A stretch of DNA of 64,000 nt from Streptomyces mangrovi (lineage in GTDB: Bacteria > Actinomycetota > Actinomycetes > Streptomycetales > Streptomycetaceae). Made by a program: the position numbers and the translations under genes. The notes under the pieces were generated by a model, which was not told where the DNA came from, did not search any database, and saw nothing but the letters and a program-made list of their open reading frames with translations. Below are positions 41,161-48,422 of the stretch, piece after piece. The stretch is taken from the NCBI RefSeq assembly GCF_900114215.1, contig NZ_FOSG01000025.1, positions 1 to 64,000 on the forward strand, read 5' to 3'. How positions within the stretch are numbered: position 1 is the first letter of the stretch; each line of letters starts with the position of its first letter.

Positions 41161-41898
41161 GTGAGTGACAGTGTGCGACGGCCGTGGATCGTCGGAGTGT
41201 CCGGGGCGTCCGGGACGCCGTACGCCGCGTCGGTGATCCGCGCGCTGCTCGCGGCGGGCGAGGACGTGGACCTGGTGGTCAGCCGGGCCTCCCGGCTGAC
41301 CCTGCTGGACGAGACCGGCCACCCCTTCCGCGACGCCCACTGGCGCGAGGACCTGCGCCGCTGGCTGGCCCGGGGGGCGGACGGCACCCCGGACGCGTAC
41401 GACGTGGCGGTCCCCGAGCCCGGGGGTCCGGAGGCGGCCGCGGAGAGGGCCGCGGAGAGGGCGGCGGGGAAGGCGGCGGGCGGCACCGTGCGGTACTGGC
41501 CCGCCGGCGACCTGGCCGCGGGACCGTCGTCGGGCTCGTACCCGGCCAGGGGGATGATCGTCGTACCGGCCTCCACCGCGTCCGTGGCGGGCATCGCCCT
41601 GGGACTGTCCAAGGACCTGCTCCAGCGCACGGCGAGCGTCACGCTCAAGGAGCGCCGCCCGCTGGTCGTCGCCGTGCGCGAGACGCCGCTGGGCGGCCAG
41701 ACGCTCAGGCACATGGTCACCCTGGACGATGCGGGAGCCGTGGTGCTGCCGGCCTCGCCCGCCTTCTACGCGGGGGCGGCCCACATCCAGGAACTGGTCG
41801 ACTTCGTCGCCGGCCGCGCGCTGGACGCACTGGGCGTTCCGCACGATCTCTACCGCCGATGGGAAGGCGAGCTGGGGGGCGCACAGAGGCAGTCTTAG
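41161..41898 (+). CDS. mqnM: UbiX-family flavin prenyltransferase (MqnM)
   Basis: This 245-residue enzyme makes prenylated FMN, the cofactor for the UbiD-type decarboxylase MqnL. Seen: the FMN-binding start VGVSGASGTPYA, VVPASTASVAGIALGLSKDL, KERRPLVVAVRETPL and LPASPAFY. Family members are near 190-200 residues. The extra length is an Ala/Glu/Gly-rich insert with repeated AERAA units between about residues 75 and 110. It starts at GTG 41161. A TAGGCT -10 element ends 7 bases before the start, predicting a leaderless mRNA. Confidence 0.93.
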   Translation: MSDSVRRPWIVGVSGASGTPYAASVIRALLAAGEDVDLVVSRASRLTLLDETGHPFRDAHWREDLRRWLARGADGTPDAYDVAVPEPGGPEAAAERAAERAAGKAAGGTVRYWPAGDLAAGPSSGSYPARGMIVVPASTASVAGIALGLSKDLLQRTASVTLKERRPLVVAVRETPLGGQTLRHMVTLDDAGAVVLPASPAFYAGAAHIQELVDFVAGRALDALGVPHDLYRRWEGELGGAQRQS

Positions 41899-42002
41899 GG
41901 CAGTGGGCACGGATGCCTTAGATTCGATTACGGAAAGCTCTTGCGGTATCCGACAGCCGGACAGCCCGGACGACGGCCGAACGACGGAAGGCACCAGGAC
42001 GC

Positions 42003-42461
42003 ATGGACGCGGTGGACAGACAGCTCATCCAGGCGCTGCGCGAGAACGGCAGGGCCTCGTACGCGGAGCTGGGCCGGCTCGTCGGCCTCTCCGGCCCCAG
42101 CGTGACCGACCGCATCAACCGGCTGGAGGCGGCCGGCGTCATCACCGGCTACCGCGCGACCGTGGACGCCCCCTCCCTGGGCCTGGGCGTCACCGCCCTG
42201 ATCGGCATCCAGCTCTCGGACTCCGTCGACCACGAGGACGTGGTGGAGCGGCTGCGGGACCAGGCGGAGATCGAGGACTGCTGGTTCATCGCCGGGGACG
42301 ACTCCTTCATGCTCAAGGTGCGCGCCACCGACGTGGACGGCCTGGAGCGGACGATCCGCAGGCTCTCGGGCACCAAGGGCGTCTCGCGGACCCGCACCAC
42401 CATCGTGCTCTCCACCAAGTGGGAGAACCGGGTGGGCGTACTGCCCACCGAGGAGGAGTGA
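42003..42461 (+). CDS. Lrp/AsnC family transcriptional regulator
   Basis: This 152-residue regulator has an N-terminal helix-turn-helix (VDRQLIQALRENGRASYAEL, then VGLSGPSVTDRINRLEAAGVI) and a C-terminal RAM ligand/oligomer domain (DCWFIAGDDSFMLKVRATD). Lrp/AsnC proteins sense amino acids and form octamer-like complexes on DNA. The ligand is unknown. It is encoded between mqnM and mqnE, a conserved position in Streptomyces, so control of menaquinone genes is possible but unproven. It starts at ATG 42003 with AGGACGC just upstream. Confidence 0.93.
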   Translation: MDAVDRQLIQALRENGRASYAELGRLVGLSGPSVTDRINRLEAAGVITGYRATVDAPSLGLGVTALIGIQLSDSVDHEDVVERLRDQAEIEDCWFIAGDDSFMLKVRATDVDGLERTIRRLSGTKGVSRTRTTIVLSTKWENRVGVLPTEEE

Positions 42462-42632
42462 CCGCGGCCGCCGCGCGTCCGGGCGGACCCGGCCGTCCCC
42501 GCCGGCACCCCCGGGGGCCGGGGCCCCGCCCGGGCGCGCGGCGGGGACGGCGTAGGCTCAATGGGTCGCCCGCAACGGACGGCCCCGCAGGACCCGCAAC
42601 CCCGTACACACCGAACAAGGAGGCGGCGACGC

Positions 42633-43796
42633 ATGGACGCTGGGCTCAAGCGCGAGCTGGAGGAGAAGGTCCGCGCCGGTGAGCGGCTGAGCCGTGAGGA
42701 CGGCATCGCCCTGTACGAGTCCGACGACCTGGCCTGGCTGGGCGGCCTCGCCCACGAGGTGCGCGTCCGCAAGAACGGCGACGTCGTCCACTTCAACGTC
42801 AACCGCCACCTGAACATGACCAACGTGTGCACGGCCTCGTGCGCCTACTGCTCCTTCCAGCGCAAGCCGGGGGAGAAGGACGCGTACACCATGCGCATCG
42901 AGGAGGCCGTGCGGCTGGCCAGGGCGATGGAGGGCGACAACCTCACCGAGCTGCACATCGTCAACGGCCTCCACCCCACCCTCCCCTGGCGCTATTACCC
43001 GCGCTCGCTGCGGGAGCTGAAGAAGGCCCTGCCGGACGTCTCCCTGAAGGCGTTCACCGCCACCGAGATCCACCACTTCGAGACGATCTCGGGCCTGACG
43101 GCCTCCGAGATCCTCGACGAGCTGATCGACGCCGGCCTGGAGTCGCTCACCGGCGGCGGCGCGGAGATCTTCGACTGGGAGGTGCGGCAGCACATCGTCG
43201 ACCACCGCACCCACTGGGAGGACTGGTCGCGCATCCACCGCCTGGCGCACTCCAAGGGCCTCAAGACGCCCTGCACCATGCTGTACGGGCACATCGAGGA
43301 GCCCCGCCACCGGGTCGACCACGTGCTGCGGCTGCGCGAGCTGCAGGACGAGACCGGCGGTTTCCAGGTCTTCATCCCGCTGCGCTACCAGCACGACTTC
43401 GTGGACATGAAGGACGGCAAGGTCCGCAACCGGCTCCAGGCCCGCACCACCATGGCCACCGGGGCGGAGGCGCTCAAGACGTTCGCGGTCTCGCGGCTGC
43501 TGTTCGACAACGTGCCGCATGTGAAGGTGTTCTGGGTGATGCACGGCGTGCAGACCGCCCAGCTCGCCCTCCAGCACGGCGCGGACGACATGGACGGCTC
43601 GGTGGTCGAGTACAAGATCACCCATGACGCGGACAACTACGGCACCCCCGACAAGCTCACCCGCGAGGACCTGCTGGAGCTGATCCGCGACGCCGGCTTC
43701 CGCCCCATCGAGCGCAACACCCGCTACGAGATCGTCCGCGAGTACGACGGCCCGGACCCGGCGCGGCGCGAGTCGCCGCAGCCGATGAGGCTGTGA
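42633..43796 (+). CDS. mqnE: Aminodeoxyfutalosine synthase MqnE
   Basis: This 387-residue radical SAM enzyme joins the enolpyruvyl-benzoate made by MqnA with the adenosyl group of SAM to give aminodeoxyfutalosine. The [4Fe-4S] ligands are Cys66, Cys70 and Cys73 in CTASCAYCSF. Downstream are ELHIVNGLHP and the GGGAEIFDWEVRQHIVDH and LTGGGAE segments typical of MqnE. The ATG has AAGGAGG 10 bases upstream. A TAGGCT hexamer near 42552 would make a promoter with a leader of about 70 bases. A GNAT gene and a DUF4229 gene follow on the same strand. Confidence 0.96.
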   Translation: MDAGLKRELEEKVRAGERLSREDGIALYESDDLAWLGGLAHEVRVRKNGDVVHFNVNRHLNMTNVCTASCAYCSFQRKPGEKDAYTMRIEEAVRLARAMEGDNLTELHIVNGLHPTLPWRYYPRSLRELKKALPDVSLKAFTATEIHHFETISGLTASEILDELIDAGLESLTGGGAEIFDWEVRQHIVDHRTHWEDWSRIHRLAHSKGLKTPCTMLYGHIEEPRHRVDHVLRLRELQDETGGFQVFIPLRYQHDFVDMKDGKVRNRLQARTTMATGAEALKTFAVSRLLFDNVPHVKVFWVMHGVQTAQLALQHGADDMDGSVVEYKITHDADNYGTPDKLTREDLLELIRDAGFRPIERNTRYEIVREYDGPDPARRESPQPMRL

Positions 43797-43809
43797 CCCG
43801 GCGGCGGGC

Positions 43810-43851
43810 GTGAGGCGGAACACATCGGTGAGGCGGAACACATCGGTGAGG
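43810..43851 (+). repeat. 18-bp tandem repeat between mqnE and GNAT gene
   Basis: Two exact copies of GTGAGGCGGAACACATCG (43810-43827, 43828-43845) are followed by a partial third copy GTGAGG (43846-43851). The last GTGAGGA supplies the ribosome binding site of the GNAT gene, whose ATG is at 43860. Confidence 0.9.
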
Positions 43852-43859
43852 ACGGCTCG

Positions 43860-44384
43860 ATGACGCTGCGGTACGTACTCGACCCTCCCGTCGACCGGAG
43901 GCTGGCCGACGGGGTCTGCGACCTGTGGGCGCGGGTGACCAACGCGGGCGGCGCCGTCGGTTTCGTACCGCCGGTGACCGCCGAGGAGGTGCGGCCCGAG
44001 CTGACCCGGCACCTCGCGGCGATGGCCGAGGGGCGGGCCCGGCTGCTGGCGGCGTACGACGAGGAGGACCGGGTCGCTGGCACCGCCTTCCTGACGCCGA
44101 ACACACACCGGCTGATGCGACACTGGGTGTGGCTGTACACCGTGATGCTGAGCCCCGACCGCCAGGGCCGGGGCGAGGGACGGGCCCTGATGGCCGCCGT
44201 GGAGGAGGCCGCCCGGGGCATGGACGGCGTCCGCGGCATCCGGCTCACCTGCCGCGGCGGGCTCGGGCTGGAGCACTTCTACGGCTCGTGCGGCTACAAG
44301 GAGGTCGGACGCGTGCCCGACGCCATCCGCGTCGCGGACGACGACCTCCGGGACGACATCACCATGTGGCTCCGGCTCAGCTGA
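43860..44384 (+). CDS. GNAT family N-acetyltransferase
   Basis: This 174-residue acetyltransferase has the acetyl-CoA loop in LSPDRQGRGEGRALMAAVE (motif A, QxxGxG), a preceding beta strand VWLYTVML, and a C-terminal LTCRGGLGLEHFYGSCGYKEVGR, as in the core GNAT fold. The acceptor substrate cannot be deduced. The ATG at 43860 has GAGGA 8 bases upstream, within the third partial unit of a tandem repeat. It is probably co-transcribed with mqnE, 63 bases upstream. Confidence 0.9.
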   Translation: MTLRYVLDPPVDRRLADGVCDLWARVTNAGGAVGFVPPVTAEEVRPELTRHLAAMAEGRARLLAAYDEEDRVAGTAFLTPNTHRLMRHWVWLYTVMLSPDRQGRGEGRALMAAVEEAARGMDGVRGIRLTCRGGLGLEHFYGSCGYKEVGRVPDAIRVADDDLRDDITMWLRLS

Positions 44385-44412
44385 CCCGGCCACGCCGAAA
44401 GGATCCACCACC

Positions 44413-44781
44413 GTGACCAGCACTTCGGAGACCGGCAACACGAACAGGGCACCGCACACCGCGTCCGACGCCGCGTCCGGCGCCGCGTCCGGCACGGTGC
44501 CGGGCCGCACGCCGCGCGCGACGCTCCGCTACACGGCCATGCGACTGGGCGTCTTCCTCGCCTGCTTCGTGGTCGTCGCGGTGCTCGCCTACGTCGGCGT
44601 ACTGCCCGAGGCCATCGGCAGGGCCAACCCGCTGTGGCTGCTGATGCTCGCCATGGTCGTCTCCGCGCCGCTCAGCCTGGTGCTGCTGCGCCGACAGCGC
44701 GACGAGATGTCCGCGCAGATCGCCGAGCGCGTGGACCGGGCCAAGCGGAAGCTGGCCGCCAACCAGAGCCAGGAGGACTGA
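44413..44781 (+). CDS. DUF4229 membrane protein
   Basis: This 122-residue protein has a Ser/Thr/Ala-rich N-terminus, two membrane helices (LGVFLACFVVVAVLAYVGVL and LWLLMLAMVVSAPLSLVLL) and a cytoplasmic basic helical tail (RRQRDEMSAQIAERVDRAKR). This is the actinobacterial DUF4229 family, always small and often near mqn genes. Function is unknown. It starts at GTG 44413 with AAAGGATCC upstream, 28 bases after the GNAT gene, so it is probably the last gene of the mqnE transcription unit. Confidence 0.88.
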   Translation: MTSTSETGNTNRAPHTASDAASGAASGTVPGRTPRATLRYTAMRLGVFLACFVVVAVLAYVGVLPEAIGRANPLWLLMLAMVVSAPLSLVLLRRQRDEMSAQIAERVDRAKRKLAANQSQED

Positions 44782-44953
44782 GCCGGCGGGACCGGACCGG
44801 CCTCCCGCCCGTCACGCCGCCCTCCGTACCGCGTAACCCTCGTCACACTCCCTCACGACGCCCCGCCGGGAATGCCTTTCCCCGCCGGGGCGTTGTGCGT
44901 CGGCGGAAACCGTTCCGCCCAGGCGGCGCCCGGGAGGCCCCGGGGCCCGGTGT

Positions 44954-44959
44954 TAGCGT
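44954..44959 (+). promoter_or_regulatory. -10 element of the leader-peptide transcript
   Basis: TAGCGT fits the Streptomyces TANNNT -10 pattern and ends 7 bases before the leader peptide ATG, so the mRNA probably starts at or next to that ATG (leaderless). No good -35 was found. Confidence 0.55.
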
Positions 44960-44966
44960 GAGGACC

Positions 44967-45074
44967 ATGACGACCGCAGCCCGCACCACCCCCCAGGCCA
45001 GGAGCACGATGCTCGTGGCCCGGCTGCACGTCGACCTCTGCCGCTGCCTGTCCGCGGCCTGTCGCATCGGCTGA
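44967..45074 (+). CDS. Cys-containing putative leader peptide
   Basis: This is a 35-residue open frame (MTTAARTTPQARSTMLVARL, then HVDLCRCLSAACRIG). The second half has the LxxRxHVDLxRxxxAxCR pattern of the short actinobacterial leader peptides found before sulfur and cysteine genes. Three cysteines lie within the last 11 residues, so translation through them would report cysteine supply. A GGC-rich hairpin followed by a pyrimidine tract starts 17 bases after its stop, and a symporter gene follows. An in-frame ATG at 45009 with AGGAG upstream would give a 21-residue version. It is the kind of gene automatic annotation often misses. Confidence 0.75.
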   Translation: MTTAARTTPQARSTMLVARLHVDLCRCLSAACRIG

Positions 45075-45090
45075 GTCCCGCGCGGCCCGA

Positions 45091-45128
45091 GGCGGCCGGA
45101 TCCCTCCGGCGCCCTCTTCCTTCTTCCC
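45091..45128 (+). terminator. Candidate attenuator between leader peptide and symporter gene
   Basis: The stem GGC(G)GCCGGA / TCCGGCGCC (45091-45100 with 45105-45113, one bulged G, TCCC loop) is followed by a pyrimidine tract CTCTTCCTTCTTCCC. It lies within the leader transcript, before the symporter start. The tract is C/T-mixed rather than all T, so strength as an intrinsic terminator is uncertain. Confidence 0.5.
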
Positions 45129-45241
45129 GAGTTCTCCGGGACCGTCGAGTCCTCGACGCACGCATGGAACGCGCGGAAAGCACAGAACGCGCAGAACCCC
45201 GAGAACCCTGTCCCCGCCACATGTCCCACCGGAGTGTGTCC

Positions 45242-46693
45242 GTGTCCTCCAACACGTCATCCAGCGCGCCCGACGAGTCCTCCTCGCCCGAAGAGTCCTC
45301 CTCGACCGCCGAGGCCGCCGCAGCCGGCGAGGCCGCCGCGCCGAAGCGCCGCACAGGCCTTGCCGGAGTCCCCTTCTGGGCCCAGATCCTCCTCGGCCTG
45401 GTCCTGGGAGCCCTGCTGGGCTGGATCGCCCGCAGCGGCGACGTCGCCTGGCTCAGCACCGCCCTCGACAAGATCGGCGGCACCTTCGTCCAGCTGCTGA
45501 AGCTGGCCGTCGGCCCGCTGGTCTTCTTCGCCATCACCGTCTCGATCACCAATCTGCGGAACGTCTCGGGCGCCGCCCGGCTGGCCGGCCGCACCCTGCT
45601 GTGGTTCATGGCCACCTCGCTGATCGCCGTCGGGATCGGCCTGACCATCGGTCTGCTCACCAACCCGGGCGCGGGCACCGGACTGTCCCCGAAGGACGGC
45701 GCCCGGCCCGAACAGGCGGGTTCCTGGCTGGACTTCCTCACCGGGATCATCCCCACCGACGTGATCACGCCGTTCACCGAGCTGAACGTCCTGCAGATCG
45801 TCTTCATGGCCGCCGTCGCCGGCGTCGCCGCCCTGCGGATCGGGGAGCGGGCCGCACCGCTGCTCTCCTTCTCCGAGTCGGCCCTCACCCTGCTGCAGAA
45901 GGCCCTGTGGTGGGTCATCCGCCTGGCCCCGCTGGGCACCCTCGGCCTGATCGGCCGCGCCATCGACCAGTACGGCTGGGACCTGATCGGCCAGTACGCC
46001 ACCTTCACCGCCGACGTCTACATCGGCTCCCTGCTGGTGATGTTCGGCGTCTACCCGCTGCTGCTGGCGCTGGCGGCCCGGGTCAGCCCGCTGCAGTTCT
46101 TCCGCGGGGCCTGGCCCGCCATCCAGCTGGGCTTCGTCTCCCGTTCCTCGGTCGGCACGATGCCGGTGACCCAGAAGGCCATCGAACGGCTCGGGGTGCC
46201 CAGGGAGTACGCCTCCTTCGCCGCGCCGTTCGGGGCCACCACCAAGATGGACGGCTGCGCCGCGGTCTACCCGGCGCTCGCCGCGATCTTCGTCGCGGAG
46301 ATCTTCGGCATCTCCCTCGGCATCGGCGACTACGTGCTGATCGCCTTCGTCTCGGTCATCGGCTCGGCCGCCACCGCCGGCCTCACCGGCGCCACCGTGA
46401 TGACCACGCTGACCCTGTCCACCCTCGGCCTGCCGCTGGAGGGCGTGGGTCTGCTGCTGGCGATCGACCCGGTCCTGGACATGATCCGGACGGCCACCAA
46501 CGTCGCCGGCCAGGCGGCTGTCCCGGTCGTGGTCGCGGCCCGGGAGAGGATCCTCGACCTGGACGCCTTCCGCCGCGCCCGGAGCTTCGACATTGATGCC
46601 CTCGACGACACCGAGGGCGAGGGCATCGGCACCGTCCCCGCCGGGGGCGCGGGAGGCCGCCAAAGCGGCGAGCCGGCCCCCGCCACCGCCTGA
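45242..46693 (+). CDS. Dicarboxylate/amino acid:cation symporter (DAACS family)
   Basis: This 483-residue membrane transporter is of the glutamate/dicarboxylate symporter fold. The N-terminus is Ser/Glu/Ala-rich, then the first helix region WAQILLGLVLGALLGWIARS begins. The substrate-site segment reads GATTKMDGCAAVYPAL, where many family members have NMDGTA. Its GCAxxYPA echoes the cystine importer TcyP, so cystine or a related amino acid is a reasonable guess. The GTG at 45242 is 7 bases after CGGAG; in-frame ATGs at 45221 and 45164 are alternatives. A Cys leader peptide lies upstream, supporting sulfur-linked control. Confidence 0.88.
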   Translation: MSSNTSSSAPDESSSPEESSSTAEAAAAGEAAAPKRRTGLAGVPFWAQILLGLVLGALLGWIARSGDVAWLSTALDKIGGTFVQLLKLAVGPLVFFAITVSITNLRNVSGAARLAGRTLLWFMATSLIAVGIGLTIGLLTNPGAGTGLSPKDGARPEQAGSWLDFLTGIIPTDVITPFTELNVLQIVFMAAVAGVAALRIGERAAPLLSFSESALTLLQKALWWVIRLAPLGTLGLIGRAIDQYGWDLIGQYATFTADVYIGSLLVMFGVYPLLLALAARVSPLQFFRGAWPAIQLGFVSRSSVGTMPVTQKAIERLGVPREYASFAAPFGATTKMDGCAAVYPALAAIFVAEIFGISLGIGDYVLIAFVSVIGSAATAGLTGATVMTTLTLSTLGLPLEGVGLLLAIDPVLDMIRTATNVAGQAAVPVVVAARERILDLDAFRRARSFDIDALDDTEGEGIGTVPAGGAGGRQSGEPAPATA

Positions 46694-46767
46694 CCGGCCC
46701 CGCACGGCGGCCGCGGGCCCGGGCCGGCTCCCGGGGTCGCGGGAGCTGGCCCGGGCCCGGGAAAGGC

Positions 46768-46795
46768 AGGAGCCCCCGCCGTGGCGGGGGCTCCT
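46768..46795. terminator. Bidirectional terminator between symporter gene and csp
   Basis: A perfect 13-bp GC-rich stem (46768-46780 with 46783-46795) with a two-base loop lies between convergent genes. Confidence 0.88.
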
Positions 46796-46890
46796 TGGGT
46801 ACTGCTTATCCGGTCGTCTGCCGGCGCCGTACCGCCCTCATGGGCGGGCGTACGCCGTCACGGCCAGGGCGTCTGGCCGAGCCGGGCAAC

Positions 46891-47094
46891 TCAGGCCGCG
46901 GTGACGTTCTCCGCCTGCGGACCCTTCGGGCCCTGCGTCACGTCGAAGGTGACCGCCTGGTTCTCCTCCAGGGAACGGAAACCGTTGGCGTTGATCGCGG
47001 AGTAGTGAACGAACACATCGGGACCGCCGCCGTCCTGGGCGATGAAGCCAAAGCCCTTTTCGGCGTTGAACCACTTGACGGTTCCGGTAGCCAT
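46891..47094 (-). CDS. Cold-shock protein (CspA family)
   Basis: This 67-residue single cold-shock domain has both RNA-binding motifs: KGFGFI (RNP1) and DVFVHYSAI (RNP2), and starts MATGTVKWFNAEKGFGFI. It binds single-stranded nucleic acid and acts as an RNA chaperone. The ATG has AGGAGG 4 bases upstream. A promoter at 47189-47217 predicts a 5' leader of about 88 bases, consistent with leader-based control of csp genes. Confidence 0.97.
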   Translation of the reverse strand: MATGTVKWFNAEKGFGFIAQDGGGPDVFVHYSAINANGFRSLEENQAVTFDVTQGPKGPQAENVTAA

Positions 47095-47188
47095 AAGCCC
47101 TCCTTGGGCCTATAAGGGTTGCCCTGCTCCAGAAGCCAATGAAGAACTCTGAAAACGACGAGAGCCCGCGGTCACATGCTCCGCAGGC

Positions 47189-47217
47189 TCTGTACTGCAA
47201 GGGAAACCAAACTGCAA
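47189..47217 (-). promoter_or_regulatory. Probable promoter of the cold-shock gene
   Basis: On the minus strand TTGCAG (47217-47212), a 17-base spacer and TACAGA (47194-47189) form a sigma-70/HrdB-like promoter in an AT-rich stretch. A GAGCCCGCGG inverted repeat (47162-47171 with 47181-47190) overlaps the predicted start site and could be an operator. Confidence 0.65.
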
Positions 47218-47335
47218 CTTGCTGTGAGCGTAGCACGGTGCCCACCGGAGGGGAAGGGTGATCATGCTCCGGCGCGCCCGTCCGGGTGAGCACCCCCGAG
47301 GAGGGGGACCGGACCTGCGGGGATAGCCTCGCAAG

Positions 47336-48226
47336 GTGGACACCAATGACGCTGACCAGCCCGTCGCCGAGCCCCAGCGGAGGCGGCCCCGCGTCGGGCA
47401 CATCCAGTTCCTCAACTGCCTGCCCCTCTACTGGGGACTCGCCCGCACCGGCACCCTGCTGGACCTGGAGCTCACCAAGGACACCCCCGAGAAACTGAGT
47501 GAACAGCTGGTGAACGGGGATCTCGATATCGGCCCGATCACCCTCGTGGAATTCCTCCGCAACGCCGGCCGGCTGGTCGCGCTGCCGGATATCGCGGTGG
47601 GCTGCGACGGCCCGGTGATGTCCTGCGTGATCGTCTCCAAGGTGCCGCTGGCCGCCCTCGACGGTGAGCGCGTCGCCCTCGGTTCCACGTCCCGCACCTC
47701 GGTGCGGCTGGCTCAGCTGCTGCTCGCCGAGCGCCACGGCATCGCCCCCGACTACTACACCTGCCCGCCCGACCTCGGCCTGATGATGCAGGAGGCCCAG
47801 GCCGCCGTGCTGATCGGCGACGCCGCGCTGCGCGCCTCCCTGCACGACGCGCCTCGGCTCGGCCTCCAGGTCCACGATCTCGGGCTGATGTGGAAGGAGT
47901 GGACGGGCCTGCCGTTCGTCTTCGCCGTCTTCGCCGCCCGCCGCGACTACCTGGAGCGCGAACCGGAGACCGTGCGGGAGGTCCACCGGGCCTTCCTCGA
48001 CTCCCGTGACCTGTCCCTGGAGGAGGTCGCCAAGGTGGCCGAGCAGGCGGCCCGCTGGGAGGCCTTCGACGCCGAGCTGCTGGAGCGCTACTTCACCACC
48101 CTGGACTTCCGGCTCGGCCCCGGACAGCTCACCGGCATCGCCGAGTTCGCCCGCCGGACCGGGCCCACCACCGGATTCCCGGCGGATGTGCGGGTGGAAC
48201 TCCTGAGCCGAGGCCGTACCCCCTGA
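47336..48226 (+). CDS. mqnA: Chorismate dehydratase MqnA
   Basis: This 296-residue enzyme catalyses the first step of the futalosine pathway: chorismate to 3-(1-carboxyvinyloxy)benzoate. The fold is like periplasmic binding proteins. Typical MqnA segments are VGHIQFLNCLPLYWGL, DLDIGPITLVEFLRN, LGSTSRTSVRLAQLLL and MWKEWTGLPFVFAVFAARRD. It starts at GTG 47336. The -10 TAGCCT ends 6 bases before it, so the mRNA is probably leaderless. The last codons and the stop lie in a 20-bp tandem duplication. mqnC follows about 200 bases later. Confidence 0.96.
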   Translation: MDTNDADQPVAEPQRRRPRVGHIQFLNCLPLYWGLARTGTLLDLELTKDTPEKLSEQLVNGDLDIGPITLVEFLRNAGRLVALPDIAVGCDGPVMSCVIVSKVPLAALDGERVALGSTSRTSVRLAQLLLAERHGIAPDYYTCPPDLGLMMQEAQAAVLIGDAALRASLHDAPRLGLQVHDLGLMWKEWTGLPFVFAVFAARRDYLEREPETVREVHRAFLDSRDLSLEEVAKVAEQAARWEAFDAELLERYFTTLDFRLGPGQLTGIAEFARRTGPTTGFPADVRVELLSRGRTP

Positions 48227-48242
48227 GCCGAGGCTGTACCCC
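48203..48242 (+). repeat. 20-bp tandem duplication at the 3' end of mqnA
   Basis: CTGAGCCGAGGCCGTACCCC (48203-48222) is repeated at once with one mismatch (48223-48242). Because the unit is not a multiple of three, the second copy is read in another frame, and its TGA (48224-48226) ends mqnA. Confidence 0.85.
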
Positions 48243-48258
48243 GTAGCCGCATCATCCC

Positions 48259-48282
48259 GGCCCCGGCCCCGGCCCCGGCCCC
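48259..48282. repeat. GGCCCC microsatellite upstream of mqnC
   Basis: Four perfect GGCCCC units lie in the mqnA-mqnC gap, about 140 bases before the mqnC start. Such runs are prone to slippage and to strong secondary structure. Confidence 0.85.
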
Positions 48283-48422
48283 GCCCGGCCGGAGCGAACT
48301 GACCTGCCGAAAGGCCGCCGGGGCGCTGGCGTACGCTGGATCGGACGCCGTGCCGCCGCGCACCGGCCGGCCCGGCCGCCAGGCCCGACCGACCCGACCG
48401 CCAAGCCCGAGAGGACCGCCCG

